64,000 bases of DNA from Diprion similis (taxonomy: Eukaryota > Arthropoda > Insecta > Hymenoptera > Diprionidae). The stretch is taken from NCBI RefSeq assembly GCF_021155765.1, contig NC_060112.1, positions 14,260,001 through 14,324,000 on the forward strand, read 5' to 3'. How positions within the stretch are numbered: the stretch's first letter is position 1; each line of letters starts with the position of its first letter. Position numbers and translations under genes: made by a program. A model generated the notes under the pieces. That model was given only the letters and a program-made list of their open reading frames with translations, made no database searches and was not told where the DNA came from. Shown here in pieces: positions 50,649 to 61,846 of the stretch.

Positions 50649-51410
50649 AGTTTTTACTGATTCTGAGATGGCTGTTATTATAATAACGTTTAATAGTTTA
50701 GTAATTTTACAGTCACGGTAATTTAAATTTAGTTAACACTTTGACTGATTTTATGATTTTAAAGAAGATGGTTATAATAACATCAGATGTTGCAGTGCCT
50801 TATTAATTATAAGAGTAGAAGTGATCGTAGACTTAATTTAATTTGATATATAAATGTAAACTTTATATAGAAGAAAAGTATTTTGTGTTACGTTAAACAT
50901 TTCTAACAATAAGAGTAATTATATTCGAGTCTCGTGCGTATTTTGAGACAAAATTTCAGTATTCTTATGTAGACAAATGTACAAACTACGATTTAAGTAA
51001 TTTTTGTCTCAACTAACTAGTAAATTAACAAAATTATTGTCCCCAGTGAGTCAACCAGCCTCGACGAAAGAGTCTCTTCGCGTCCTACTTGTCGAAACCG
51101 TGATGCAGTCCTTCGATTGGAATCGGAGGATTGGTTTTCAATGAACGGCCTAATGTCACCCAGGGGACGCTTACCCCGGTTTTCAAAAGCTGCATTAGGA
51201 CGGTGGAATGCGCGGACACGTGGGTGCGATAATGACGATGACGAAGGAGTTTGATTCTTGACACAAATTACTCCTCATGATTTTGTAATACCTCGAGACC
51301 GAAGGTGTTACAAAAGCGGCGCTTAAAACTCTTTTACTTTTACAAGAATCGCAGCACAAGGACTTATCCAGTATGGAATGAAATTCCCGCGGAGTTCTGC
51401 AGTTGCAGCT

Positions 51411-51543
51411 TGTGGAAACGTCTATACTGCTGATTCGGTCAGGAAAGCAAAAGGGATGTACCTGCTGTCTACAACGCCACAACCACGAGGCCCGTGGAAC
51501 GTTATACAAATGCGCAAATTGTGGAGACGAGTTTCGAAACGTT
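51411..51543 (+). pseudogene. Possible decayed C2H2 zinc-finger exon
   Basis: One frame reads AACGNVYTADSVRK, like the start of a lola-type finger. In another frame the bases downstream read CCLQRHNHEARGTLYKCANC and GDEFRN, with C-x2-C at 51511-51522 and H-x-H at 51478-51486, then a stop. Together they suggest one or two fingers split by a frameshift. The match is by eye and weak. Confidence 0.25.
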
Positions 51544-54075
51544 GCGGAATAATCATAACTGTGCTGCAGGCCAAGACCAAATACTATTTTGGTTGGCTAC
51601 ATGAAGATCAGCGGCAACAGAGGCTGGCTGGCTAACCTTCTTTCAGCATCCCGGGGAATGCTGCGAGTGAAAGTGATCTTAAAATTGCGTTAACGCGTGG
51701 ACGTTGATCGGCTGCAGGCTTTGTCGGTCGTTCGCTCGCTCCTTATACCTGAGTAACTTCTCTATCGTTCAGGGCCGGCGACTTTTGTGTTGTTGGTGCG
51801 ATGACGACTGGACTAAAAAATTTCCAGGTGTTGGAAAAGAAGAAACGGGATTCCACCCTTCTGGGAAAAAATTTAGCGAAATTCTGTGCAAATTAAACTA
51901 TTCATTCTTGTCGTTTCAGTTAGACAATTTCACGCATTAGAAAAATAAGCAAAACATCGTTATTCCAAAAATTAACATCACTCAAATAGTACTGCAATTT
52001 CACGCGCCTGCTGAGAAATGACAACTTGCTTTTGAATGAATTAAGGATGTGAAAGAATTGTTCCCATTCCAATAAACACACGGAAAATTGACAAGTCGAC
52101 GGCCCTGCGAGTGTCGGTATTCTTGTAGGCTTGGCGTATAGGCACGTGGTACACTATTGCAGGTGGTCAGACGAGGTTTCGCCATTGCCTAACACGTTGT
52201 CCACCGCACCGTAAGCCGGCGAGCGTCTTGGTGCTCAGATCGCATCACGTATTCGTGTAGGCATAATCAATTCACATGGGCTCTATCTCAATTAGTATCT
52301 TTTGAGAACCATCGAAACTTTAGATTTTATTGTTAATATGGCACAGGCAACGGTAATGCATGTGAAGCTGTATGGTTATTGGTTGGGGACGAATGCATCT
52401 TCAGTGTATTACGCAAGTTATGACTGCGAAATTTTCAATGTCGCAACCACACACTTATGAGTTTGAAGATGAATACGTGATTTCAATTTCGTTTCAGTAA
52501 GTTTTAAGACTTTATTTGAAAACGCCTGTAGTGTTAAAGGAATTCAAATCACGCGGTAGTTTAACTCTCTAAGCTCGGAAACTCAAGGCAACTCTTATAC
52601 GTCCTTACATAGTTGCGTTAGTCCAAGTTTCAAACAGGTTCAACGCTTCACCGTAGACTTGTTAGAAAGACGAATGCAGGCGTGATTAAAACAGAGGCAT
52701 TCTCAAAGAATTGAGGTATCTCAAAGAACTTGTCCAACATTTTAGTTCTGTTACAATGGTTTGCCAGCTCTTAGGACACAGTAATGTGAAAGTAGGAAGC
52801 TGAAGAAGTTGCCCTTCACAGTTGGATGTAGTTAAACTAAAAGTTATTGTTGCTGCAGAAAATCAGATTGATTATCTGTAATAATAATAATCGCATAGAA
52901 CAGGTGCGGGACTTTCAAGTATAAAGACAAATGAGAAATGATTATAGCTATTGAAATTGATTATTTATGAAACTTGGTGGTCACAGCTTGGGTAGCTATA
53001 AAGTATAATTATAAGTTGCAGCTGTCAAACTATCTACGCTGAAAAGTATTTTTTGAACGACTCAAGCCCAAAAAACTTGATGCAACATCAGGCGTTCACG
53101 AATCTAGATCTTCATTTGGAAAGCGAATGGTTCAAATGAATCCAGGGACATATTTTGGTGATAATCATTATGACGGAATTCTGAATTATTGCCTATTGGA
53201 GTTCGATTGCGCAAAGCCACGAGTCATGGTGCTTTAAATCAACAATGAGGCGTGAAAAGTTCCGTGAGGAGTATTCCAATGTTGCAGCGTCGAATGCTTG
53301 TGTCATCCGAAAACCCGCTAGGGGAGAATAATAATCTATAGCTGCGATTAAACCAGTCGAGTCACTACCGGTTAACTCCACTCGGAAATGAAAGAAGATT
53401 TATCAAAAGGTCATCAATCAAGTCGGTTAAACTGATGCAGAGCAAATCTCTTCTGTTCTTTGTAATCGGTAGACATGGATTTTCGAAATTTTTTGTACGA
53501 CTACCGCGGATTTTGGGATTTGTACAATCCCCCAATCAAATATTGAAATTATGTAAAAAATTGATTGGCTTACAATGAATGTTGCTTGTAATTTCGCTCT
53601 AAGAGCCGGACGAAATAACTACTGTCGCGCTGCCTGGTCCCGGTGCTCTAATTTTCAACCGAGCCAAAAAAAAAATCTTGCATTAGTAGCGAAGGTTTTG
53701 ACATTGAGAAAGAATATAGCGAATGATTTATTTCTAATCAAGATAAGACTTGTAATAGGGACAACGATTGATGTTTGACGGGGCTTGTAGGTATGTATAA
53801 TGGTTATTAAAGCGCGGTGCGTCTCGACTGACGGCTCATTCAAGTCCGACGATCATGACTGAAAAAGTAGAGAATGAAAAAAGAAATAGCAAGAAACTCG
53901 ATCTTGATAATTATAATAGCAAACATGATGGATGGTTAATTTCTCTCAACGAACCATCTATTTACTTTTGCAACTTTCTTTTCTGTAACAAGTTCACAAT
54001 TCGGTACAAGAAAGTCGCGTGATCATGGTCTTCACATTTTAAAACTGCGTACGTACAATTTCTTTTCTGTCCAGG

Positions 54076-54312
54076 CTACCACGGCACAGGTATAATACAT
54101 TCTTGTTTTAAGTAACGGACATTCCGGCCTTCGGGCGGTCGAAATAATTGCATTGAGGCCCCGTTAATGGCGTCCGAAAGATGCTGGACCCGGGCATTGT
54201 TCAGAGGGAGTATGTAGGTAACCTTTAAAACTCCGTAACGAAGGCCATCAGGCGTCTGCACTAACAGAGTTGACATCAATGGACCTCGATCAGAGAATGA
54301 ATAAACGGTCAA
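54076..54312 (-). other. Coding-looking ORF, unrecognised
   Basis: 78 codons on the minus strand, including LLVQTPDGLRYGVLKVTYIL and LSDAINGASMQLFRPPEGRN, ending IPVPW. Composition and codons look protein-like, and the local GC is raised. No family recognised, and no splice partners assigned. Confidence 0.2.
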
Positions 54313-56635
54313 GATGGGACAGTGAACCCATGCTCTCGCTGTGATCTATGTCACGAAAATTGGTGCATTGATCGACGCTTTATCCCTAGGTTTAACTTTT
54401 TATTACACGCGGACTTTACAGGTAGGAGACTGATTGATCGTCGACTTTCAAAATGGTGTGAGAAGTGATGCAGTTGAGTAGGGGGTCGATTTCGAAATTA
54501 TTATTTAATTTTTGAAGGTCAAACTTGTGGTAATGTTTGAGTTATCTCAATGTGGCTGTAAATTGAAAGCTCTAACATTACTGACTTATAACCTTCGAGA
54601 TTTCAAATGTCGCTGTACCATCAAAATAGCAGCATTTCGTTTCGCAGCAGTTAGGAAATCGCATCTTGGGGGAAAGGTTTATAATATTTATGATCGTTGT
54701 GTACAATAATAAAATGAAGTGAATTTTATAAATTGTATTTATATGTCATCCTCACCGAGATGATAAACAAGACGAACCTTGAGACTGTATACACTGAGAT
54801 ACACGATTTGCCAACATACCAGTTTTTTTTACATATACATTTTCGGGTGACCGTTAATTTGCAACGCATACTTCTCATCCCTGGAATCGATGGAAAACGA
54901 TGAAAAAATAATGTGTAAATGATACCGTATTTTTTGCTTGTTTGGAAAAGGTGCCTTAATCAATTTGAAATTGAAAAAAAAACTCATTTTTCGTGTAAAA
55001 AAGAAATGAGCTATTGTTCAAGTTATTTTAACAGGTCAGAAACAAGGGAAAAATCAAAAACGACAAAACACGAAATGTTTTCGGTAGAAAAATGTATTAG
55101 ACGGTGTTCTTGCGGCATTAAATAGTTACACAGACTATTTGTTTTAAATCAAATTCCCATCTATGGTATAAGCGTTAAAACATAAACGTCATTGATAGAT
55201 TTGAAAATAGTCGCTGTAGAATAAAAAAAAAATAAAAAATGTAGCACGGTGGACTCTAAAACGCTTTTCACTTGACAAATTGATTTCGACAGCTTCTCCA
55301 ACTTCAAGATAAAACAGATTTTTATCGAATTTTCTATTATAAGAGAAAAAAAAAAATTAATTAAACAATATTCTTTGTCCTTTATATTCGAAAATTGAGA
55401 TATTTATTTTTTTTCTATTTTTACTTTAAAAACATTTTCCAATCAAGTTAAAAGTCTGAAATAATTCAAACACTACTTTTTCGGAGGTGAGAAGTATATA
55501 TGTTCTGTAATCAGTTTCCTGTAATCAATTCCCGACGTAATAAATTCCCATCAGCAGTGTGCACAGCCTTTGATCTTTCCTCGCACAATATTCTCACGTT
55601 TTTTCGTCTTTTTACCATCGGATACTAGGATCATGTCGCGTCACGCCAATTTTCTCGTTCACCTGTCAGCGTAGACTAGGATGCTCACAGTACTTATTAC
55701 ATCTTACGAGCCTCTGCATGCGCTCAACGTGTTTTCCCGTACAACAATTCGTACCGACATCCGCACTCTCTTGCGCAGGTATGAGAGCCATTTGTAATTC
55801 CTTTTTCCGTAAATCAATTCAACCCCCGGTAGGGCAGGTATGCCGGAAGAGCAATGAGTATAATAATAATAAACTAGCTAGCATTTCTTTCGACAGGTGG
55901 AAGTCGGCATTCAAGTATATTAACAACGTGCACCAGGTGCGCGGATGATGTAGCCTGCGGGAATTTACTATCGTTTGAAAAAATATCTATGATGTAATTC
56001 TTACTTTTTTTTTATATTTAAATGTTTATAATCATCGAATACGCCTACGCGATGTTGACGAATAAATTGAGCTGGCAAAATTCGAATGACCATGTAACGA
56101 TGACATATTTTTAGAATGGTTTTAAAATTTAGATAAGAGTGTATTGAGTAAATAAAATATCGTGTCAATTCGACTATTAGAATGCAGCGAATGAGCTTAA
56201 TCGTTCAATCTCAGTTTATGCTCGATTCAAAGATAATGCTACACCGAAGGAAGGGATTAATTGAGTGAAATGATTGACGAGTTATTGGTTGAATCAACTA
56301 AATTTTGTAAGATCAACAAAAGCATTTTGTTGAATTAAGTAAATATGTATATCGTGTTTGCCACATTTAGTTGATTCAAACGAATATCACTTGACTCAAA
56401 TAATTCTTTCCCTCCGTCTAGCTGTAAAAGAGAGCAAAAAAACAAACAAATTAACACTTGTTAAGAAATTTTGTTGCATATTAATCTAGCGCTGTGAATA
56501 TGACAAAGTGCTCTATGCAAAATAGATCCAAGATGAAATCTGAAGCGGTTTTGAACACCAATGTTCTCACACGCGTTTAGAATCTAATTCTTTCGTCACT
56601 GGAGTGCCGCGAGCTCACTGATCCGTTGATAGCTC

Positions 56636-56690
<55 letters not shown>
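56636..56690. repeat. (TA)n(TG)n compound microsatellite
   Basis: TA units at 56636-56655 run into TG units up to 56690. Confidence 0.95.
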
Positions 56691-56692
<2 letters not shown>

Positions 56693-57180
56693 TGTGAGTA
56701 TTCATATATATTGATTTGTTTGAATGAAATGACAGACTCTGCATACGCTGCTTCATTCATCAACATTATTCTAATCTTGTGATTTTCTGTTCTACTCCTC
56801 CTCTATGTGTGTTTCACTATTTGCAGTATAGAACATCGTCTCTTCTGAATTATCCGCGTGTGCCGAGTAGATTTATGCCAGTAACGAGAAAGAATCAGTC
56901 AAACTAATTTTAGTTTATTAGAGTAATACCTAATTGTGTGACATGTGACTGCGTGTGTGTGTGTTAAATAAATCCGGCGAAGCTACGACACGGTGAAATC
57001 ATGTATGAGGTCGGTTCATGCATCGGAGGGAAGCTGTCCGTTGATTTAATTGCCTGTCGCAGGTACATTTATTCGATTGTCAGTATAGAAAGTAAGAAAC
57101 CTGCAGCCAGACAAATGACGGGAGATATGTAACAAGGTGTATCGCAGATATTAATCGTTGCAGGTGGTAGGTGTGATGCA

Positions 57181-57232
57181 TATGTATATATATATATACA
57201 CATATTTATATATATACGTATAATATCACGTA
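57181..57232. repeat. TA-rich simple repeat
   Basis: Interrupted TATATA blocks with ACACA and ACGTA breaks. Confidence 0.85.
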
Positions 57233-57354
57233 TGGATGTATTAAAGTTAATGAAATCACTGGTGAAATCTGTAATAAAAGTGAAATTCCGAATCGAGGTC
57301 GTCATATTTTCGCGAGTAAATTAATTTTGAGAATATTTTCACGCGTTCATTTTT

Positions 57355-57373
57355 TATATATATATATATATAT
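57355..57373. repeat. (TA)n microsatellite
   Basis: About nine TA units. Confidence 0.9.
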
Positions 57374-58409
57374 GCATTTTTTTTTTTTGATTTTGTTTTT
57401 GGTTCCGCTTAAACTCTTTTTTTGCTGTACCCTTCAATTAAATGTTAACGTAACGTAGATTTACAAGACGGATGTGAAATTTGAAAAATTTCTTTTCTAT
57501 ACTCGCTGCTGAGCATGTATATCAGGTTATGTCTGGCTAAATGGATACCGGAAGTTGCGCGGCTATATATGTTGTATCTGTATGTAACTATATACCCACG
57601 CTTGCCGTTTTCTTAGCTTTCACGGCTAGATTGAAGATTATATTTTTTTATTATCGCTGCTCGCCGAGTACGTTTCATTATTCGAACGAACATATATTGT
57701 ATGCAACGAGAGTAAAGTGAGGGACTTGAGGAATTACCGGCTTCCTCAAATTATCTTGGGTTTATCCCGACTTGTCAATTACGGACACGGGAGATTTATG
57801 TAAACGTTATAAATTTTTGAAACTCAATGAAATGGTAACTCTTGAATAATGCGTTCACTGTGTTTTCGGTTTCCCTTTCGAAATGTATTAGTTTGTGTCT
57901 TCGAATTCATTGCTTTTACTCCACCGCCCTGGTAAAACTGAGATAAAGTATCGCGTAAACCACGTGATTTTTAAACGTCACTGTGTAGTACGAAATCGAA
58001 ATATATTTTTCAAAATACGAATTTAACTTAGGTTGGTCAAAAATTTTACCGTATATCGAATAAAGATTGCGTGAGATTTATCACATTTTAGACACCGAAA
58101 TCGAAATTTATTTTAATCATAATTTAATACTGCGTTTGGTACGGGTAATGCAACTGAATTTCTAAAGCACGTTATATAGTCTTGATTGTCGGATCCAATA
58201 TAAAGATAATAGTTTTCAGAAGTGCGAAGATCGTTATGTTAGCATCTTTGACGTGATACTAAGCCAAGATGCCGTGTATAAGTAATCAGTTTTAAGTTAC
58301 ACCAAATAAATCGGAAAAATATAACTTAACATTGACAATGCGAAATAATAGTGATTTCGTAGCCAATAATGTGACATTAATAGCAAATATGTACAGCCAT
58401 TTCTATAGA

Positions 58410-58446
58410 CTTGATAATGGCTGACCGCAATTCTGGCCGAAACGTT
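58410..58446 (+). other. Penelope/hammerhead-like motif, degenerate
   Basis: The bases CTTGATAATGGC, a 14-base spacer and GGCCGAAACG resemble the CTGATGA...GGC-loop-GCC-GAAAC core of hammerhead ribozymes carried by Penelope-like elements. Two core bases differ. No reverse transcriptase is next to it. At best a relic. Confidence 0.2.
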
Positions 58447-59899
58447 ACGTGTAATGGGGATTGAATCTCTTATCGAACATCAGAAAGCTATTATCTTTAC
58501 GCGAAAGTTTCAAGAAACGATTAAAAAATTGTGAGAAGGAAAATTTAAAGAAGGTATTTTGTTTTGAGCTGATGTTAATTCTCCGGTTAAAGGGTGGCAG
58601 TTCATGGTTACAGCCAGCGATTCATTATCCACACATAATGGGGTAACAACTCAGAGATTCTGTATTCAGATTCGACATAATATAGTGGCGAAAATCACAT
58701 ATTTATAAATATAAATAGCTATTTATGTTGTAAAAAAAAAAAAATTTCATTCACGAACGACAACTTTGGTGTATCATAAAATTTGAATTCAAGAAAGGAA
58801 TGGATTAGGCAGCAGATCCTGCTACCAGAATACAAAATTAATTACAGTTTTCAATAAAGTCCGGTTTCGTTTGGGGAATCACAGCATGTGTCGTCGTTAG
58901 TTGCTCACGAGGCTGCGTCTTGTTGTAGATGTCCTTTCCCCCCTACTCAAGTTAGAAAAATTCGTTTTAAAGAAATAATTAATACTGTCTCTTGATTATT
59001 TATTTTCGATATTTGATGTATTCTAATCGATAATTCTGGGAATTTCCAGGTATAACGAACCGGTTTTGTCAGTTTATTCTTCATTATCAACTTCGAAACG
59101 ATGTGAAATTAGCAAAGAATTCAGTTTTTTGTGCGAACTAAAAGTCATTGGTATTCTGCTAAGCTAGCCGTAATAGGAGAATAAATTGTTGCGTCCGTAA
59201 TTCCACTTTTTTTCAACACGATATAAGAATAATACTACCTTCGGCTCAACCGAAAGAATTCTATAAATTTTAGCTGCAGCCTTGGGTTCGTTGAAAAACG
59301 CAACCAAAAATTGCTTTTTGATTAGTATTTTTTTCGGGTATTCGCAGCTTGGGTGTCTTTTACAAGATAAAACACAAAGTGCCAGCTAAAGGTTGATGCC
59401 GCATGTAGTTTCTGTCAAAGTATTTAGTGTCTAGTTGATAATCCTAAAACATGTAAAACGAAAATGTGGCCAAGTTCTCAGTCTGCTGCACCAACTGTTA
59501 TTGTTACCGTACAGTTCGCGTTACGCAAAGTAAATTCAAATCGATTATTTAAAACTTTCGTCGGTCAGTGCGACATTGCGTAACCTCGCCGTACACATGT
59601 GTTTACCGAAATAATATTTAACATTTCCTGACTGACTGCCGTACAGTCATGAATATTTTTAAATACCGAAGTGGCAATAACTTTGCAAAGTATCGCCCGG
59701 TTCAAATTTGCATACATTTCTTTTCACATGTCGAATAAAAAATCCTTTTCTCGTGTACCTTGAAGTCTTGGCTGACAATGAATATATTAGACAGCCATGT
59801 CAAAAGGCTTAGGCATTGGCATTCGTGTACCTATACACGTGTGATTAAATTTATGATTGTGGGTATAATGATTGCGAAATAAGAATTGCAAAAACTTAC

Positions 59900-60080
59900 T
59901 GTGTTTGACCTTGCCCTTTCTGGATAATAGCAAGCTCAAAGGTGTCGGGCCCTTTTCTGCGTAGATTTCTTTGATACCGCTAGGCTTGATGCCGAAGAGA
60001 GCGTTTTTCCCCACCTTCATGTACTGCTTGCCCATTTTCTTCGGCGACCCATTGCCGAAAAGCGCGGTGATGAACTTCAT
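59900..60080 (-). CDS. First coding exon of an unrecognised protein
   Basis: The ATG at 60080 has a good context (CAAAATG) and opens 60 codons: MKFITALFGNGSPKKMGKQY, then a basic middle with NALFGIKPSGIKEIYAEKGP and SLLLSRKGKVKH. A consensus GTAAGT donor follows at 59899, phase 1. If unspliced the frame would run to 59787. The codons are balanced and the GC is above the surroundings, which supports a real exon. I do not recognise the protein. There is no signal peptide or membrane segment; the basic residues suggest a cytosolic or membrane-peripheral protein. No following exon was found. Confidence 0.55.
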
Positions 60081-61181
60081 TTTGGAGTATGTTTACTGAC
60101 TTCTTCAATACTGGTTGTTCAAAATTGCTTCTCGTCCCTCCCACCCACCCGATATTTCACTGCACTTTTCAGCTGCGTTTACTCCCTTTAATTACCTGTC
60201 GGAAAATGTTTTTCGCGCTTAATACTGAACCGGTTTTAATTGAGTCGCGACACTTACTACTTTTTTAAAATCCAACCACATTGATCGAACTGTGACTTAA
60301 AATCCTTCACGGTTTCTTCGGCAATGCACGATTCGAAATAATTATTGGTTCGACGATTGTGAACATGAAGATCTCTGGGTTATATTTTTCTCGATTCCAC
60401 TTAATAAGCTGCCTGCGTCTCCTTGGCACAGAAATTTTCACTCCCTGCCTGTGTTTTTTCCTTTTCAATTAGCTTCTCGTATGTTGTCCAATCTGAAAGC
60501 AAAGGTATAAGATTCTGTTAAAAAAAACCGTCCGATAGCAAGATTATTTTGTTTTTAATGCGCTTTTTTCTTCTTATTTTGCAACTAGCTAAACATGTAA
60601 GAGTACTCTTTCACCTGGCAAGGAACACCAGCCTGGTAATCAAGATTGTTGAAAATCTCTTCGCTTGTTGGCACATCACAACGACGAAAACATGCTCAAT
60701 TTTTTTTGCCGACAGTAATGAACTGAATAATCCCTATCCGCATTTATCGTCGTAACGGACCATGTTTCAACGCGCGAACAGTTTGTATTGAACCCGTTTC
60801 GTGCAGATGAAGGAAAATGTCGTTTAAGATTCTGAAAGAATTGCCATATAAAGAATAAAGTTAAGCACAACTTGTCATTCCGGAATTCCACACCTTGCCA
60901 TTGGCGCTATGTGTATTCACGTACTTACATGAATTTTCGAAAGGCTCAATTCTCACTTTTTACTAATATTTTGCAATCTCGTTTTCTGAGATACCTATTA
61001 GATGGTATGTTGTTGATGGCGGTTAATTGTACATATTATTCCTCAATGTTTCGAAACTGTCTAGCTTATGTGAATAATGTGACGAAACACTATTTGATAC
61101 TATCGTGATACAACGCGTCATTCGGCCCAAACGGATGATTTATAATACCACTATGACAAGAAGAACAAATACGTTAATCCT

Positions 61182-61211
61182 TATCATCATCATCATCATC
61201 ATCATCATCAT
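61182..61211. repeat. (ATC)n microsatellite
   Basis: About nine TCA/ATC units. Confidence 0.95.
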
Positions 61212-61648
61212 TACTTCAGTATAATTGTTTGTATTTGTACGCGAGGGTTGATCTTAAATTCGCGAAAAAAACCAGCCTACGATGGACAGAATTTAGCCCC
61301 TTGAATATTATCCAGTAAAAATTATTTTGCAAGACTTATCCCATGATGCGCATGACCTTTTCCTTAAAAAGAGGGCGTAAATGCGACACAAAATATTACG
61401 TATTTGGAGTCACAGAGATAAAGGAAATAGCTGACATGTCCCGATAAGTTTCCAAATTTGAAACTGGTAAAAATATAAATTCTGACCGCGGCGCAATGTG
61501 ATAAATAATTATTATAGATCGTGTAATCGAAATTTATTCGACTAGGCAAGGCAGTTTCCATTGCATTCCAATTGCATATAAGAATTTTAGAAAGTTGAGT
61601 TTTTGTTGATTTTTTTTTTCCCTCAACGAATTCATAAAACTGCATTGC

Positions 61649-61846
61649 TCACGCGATATTCTTGCGGGACTTCATGCGGGTCGGTATAGCTTCCGGCGTG
61701 TTCATTGCCGAAGCGAGTCTGCGGTTAGTCTCCTCCCAATGCGAGGAAATGCGTACGCGAAGTCCTTGCAGTAATAAATTTAAATTTATTACTGTCGGCA
61801 CTTTTTCAGGTACAAGTATAAACACCCCGACCGACTTGTGATTCAT
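61649..61846 (-). other. Small coding-looking ORF, unrecognised
   Basis: The ATG at 61846 opens 65 codons: MNHKSVGVFILVPEKVPTVI, a leucine-rich part, then RISSHWEETNRRLASAMNTP and a basic end. GC is higher than its surroundings. It contains the 26-base palindrome. No family recognised. Confidence 0.2.
61769..61794. repeat. 26-base perfect palindrome
   Basis: CAGTAATAAATTT at 61769-61781 is followed at once by its exact reverse complement, with no spacer. It might bind a dimeric protein or form a cruciform, or be chance in AT-rich DNA. Confidence 0.85.

Larger units (their letters stand above)
43756..59899. other. Gene-poor region upstream of the scavenger receptor
   Basis: 16 kb without a firmly called gene. 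It should contain the missing 5' exon or exons of the receptor. It also holds the psq-type ORF at 50.4 kb, a possible zinc-finger relic at 51.4 kb, an inverted repeat at 48.7-49.2 kb, a minus-strand ORF at 54.2 kb, and TA and TG tracts at 56.6 and 57.2-57.4 kb. Any later exons of the 60-kb gene may lie here. Confidence 0.55.

Noticed and set aside
57069..57305. Minus-strand ORF as a later exon of the 60-kb gene
   Set aside because: It is low-complexity TA-rich sequence and offers no sensible phase-1 acceptor join.
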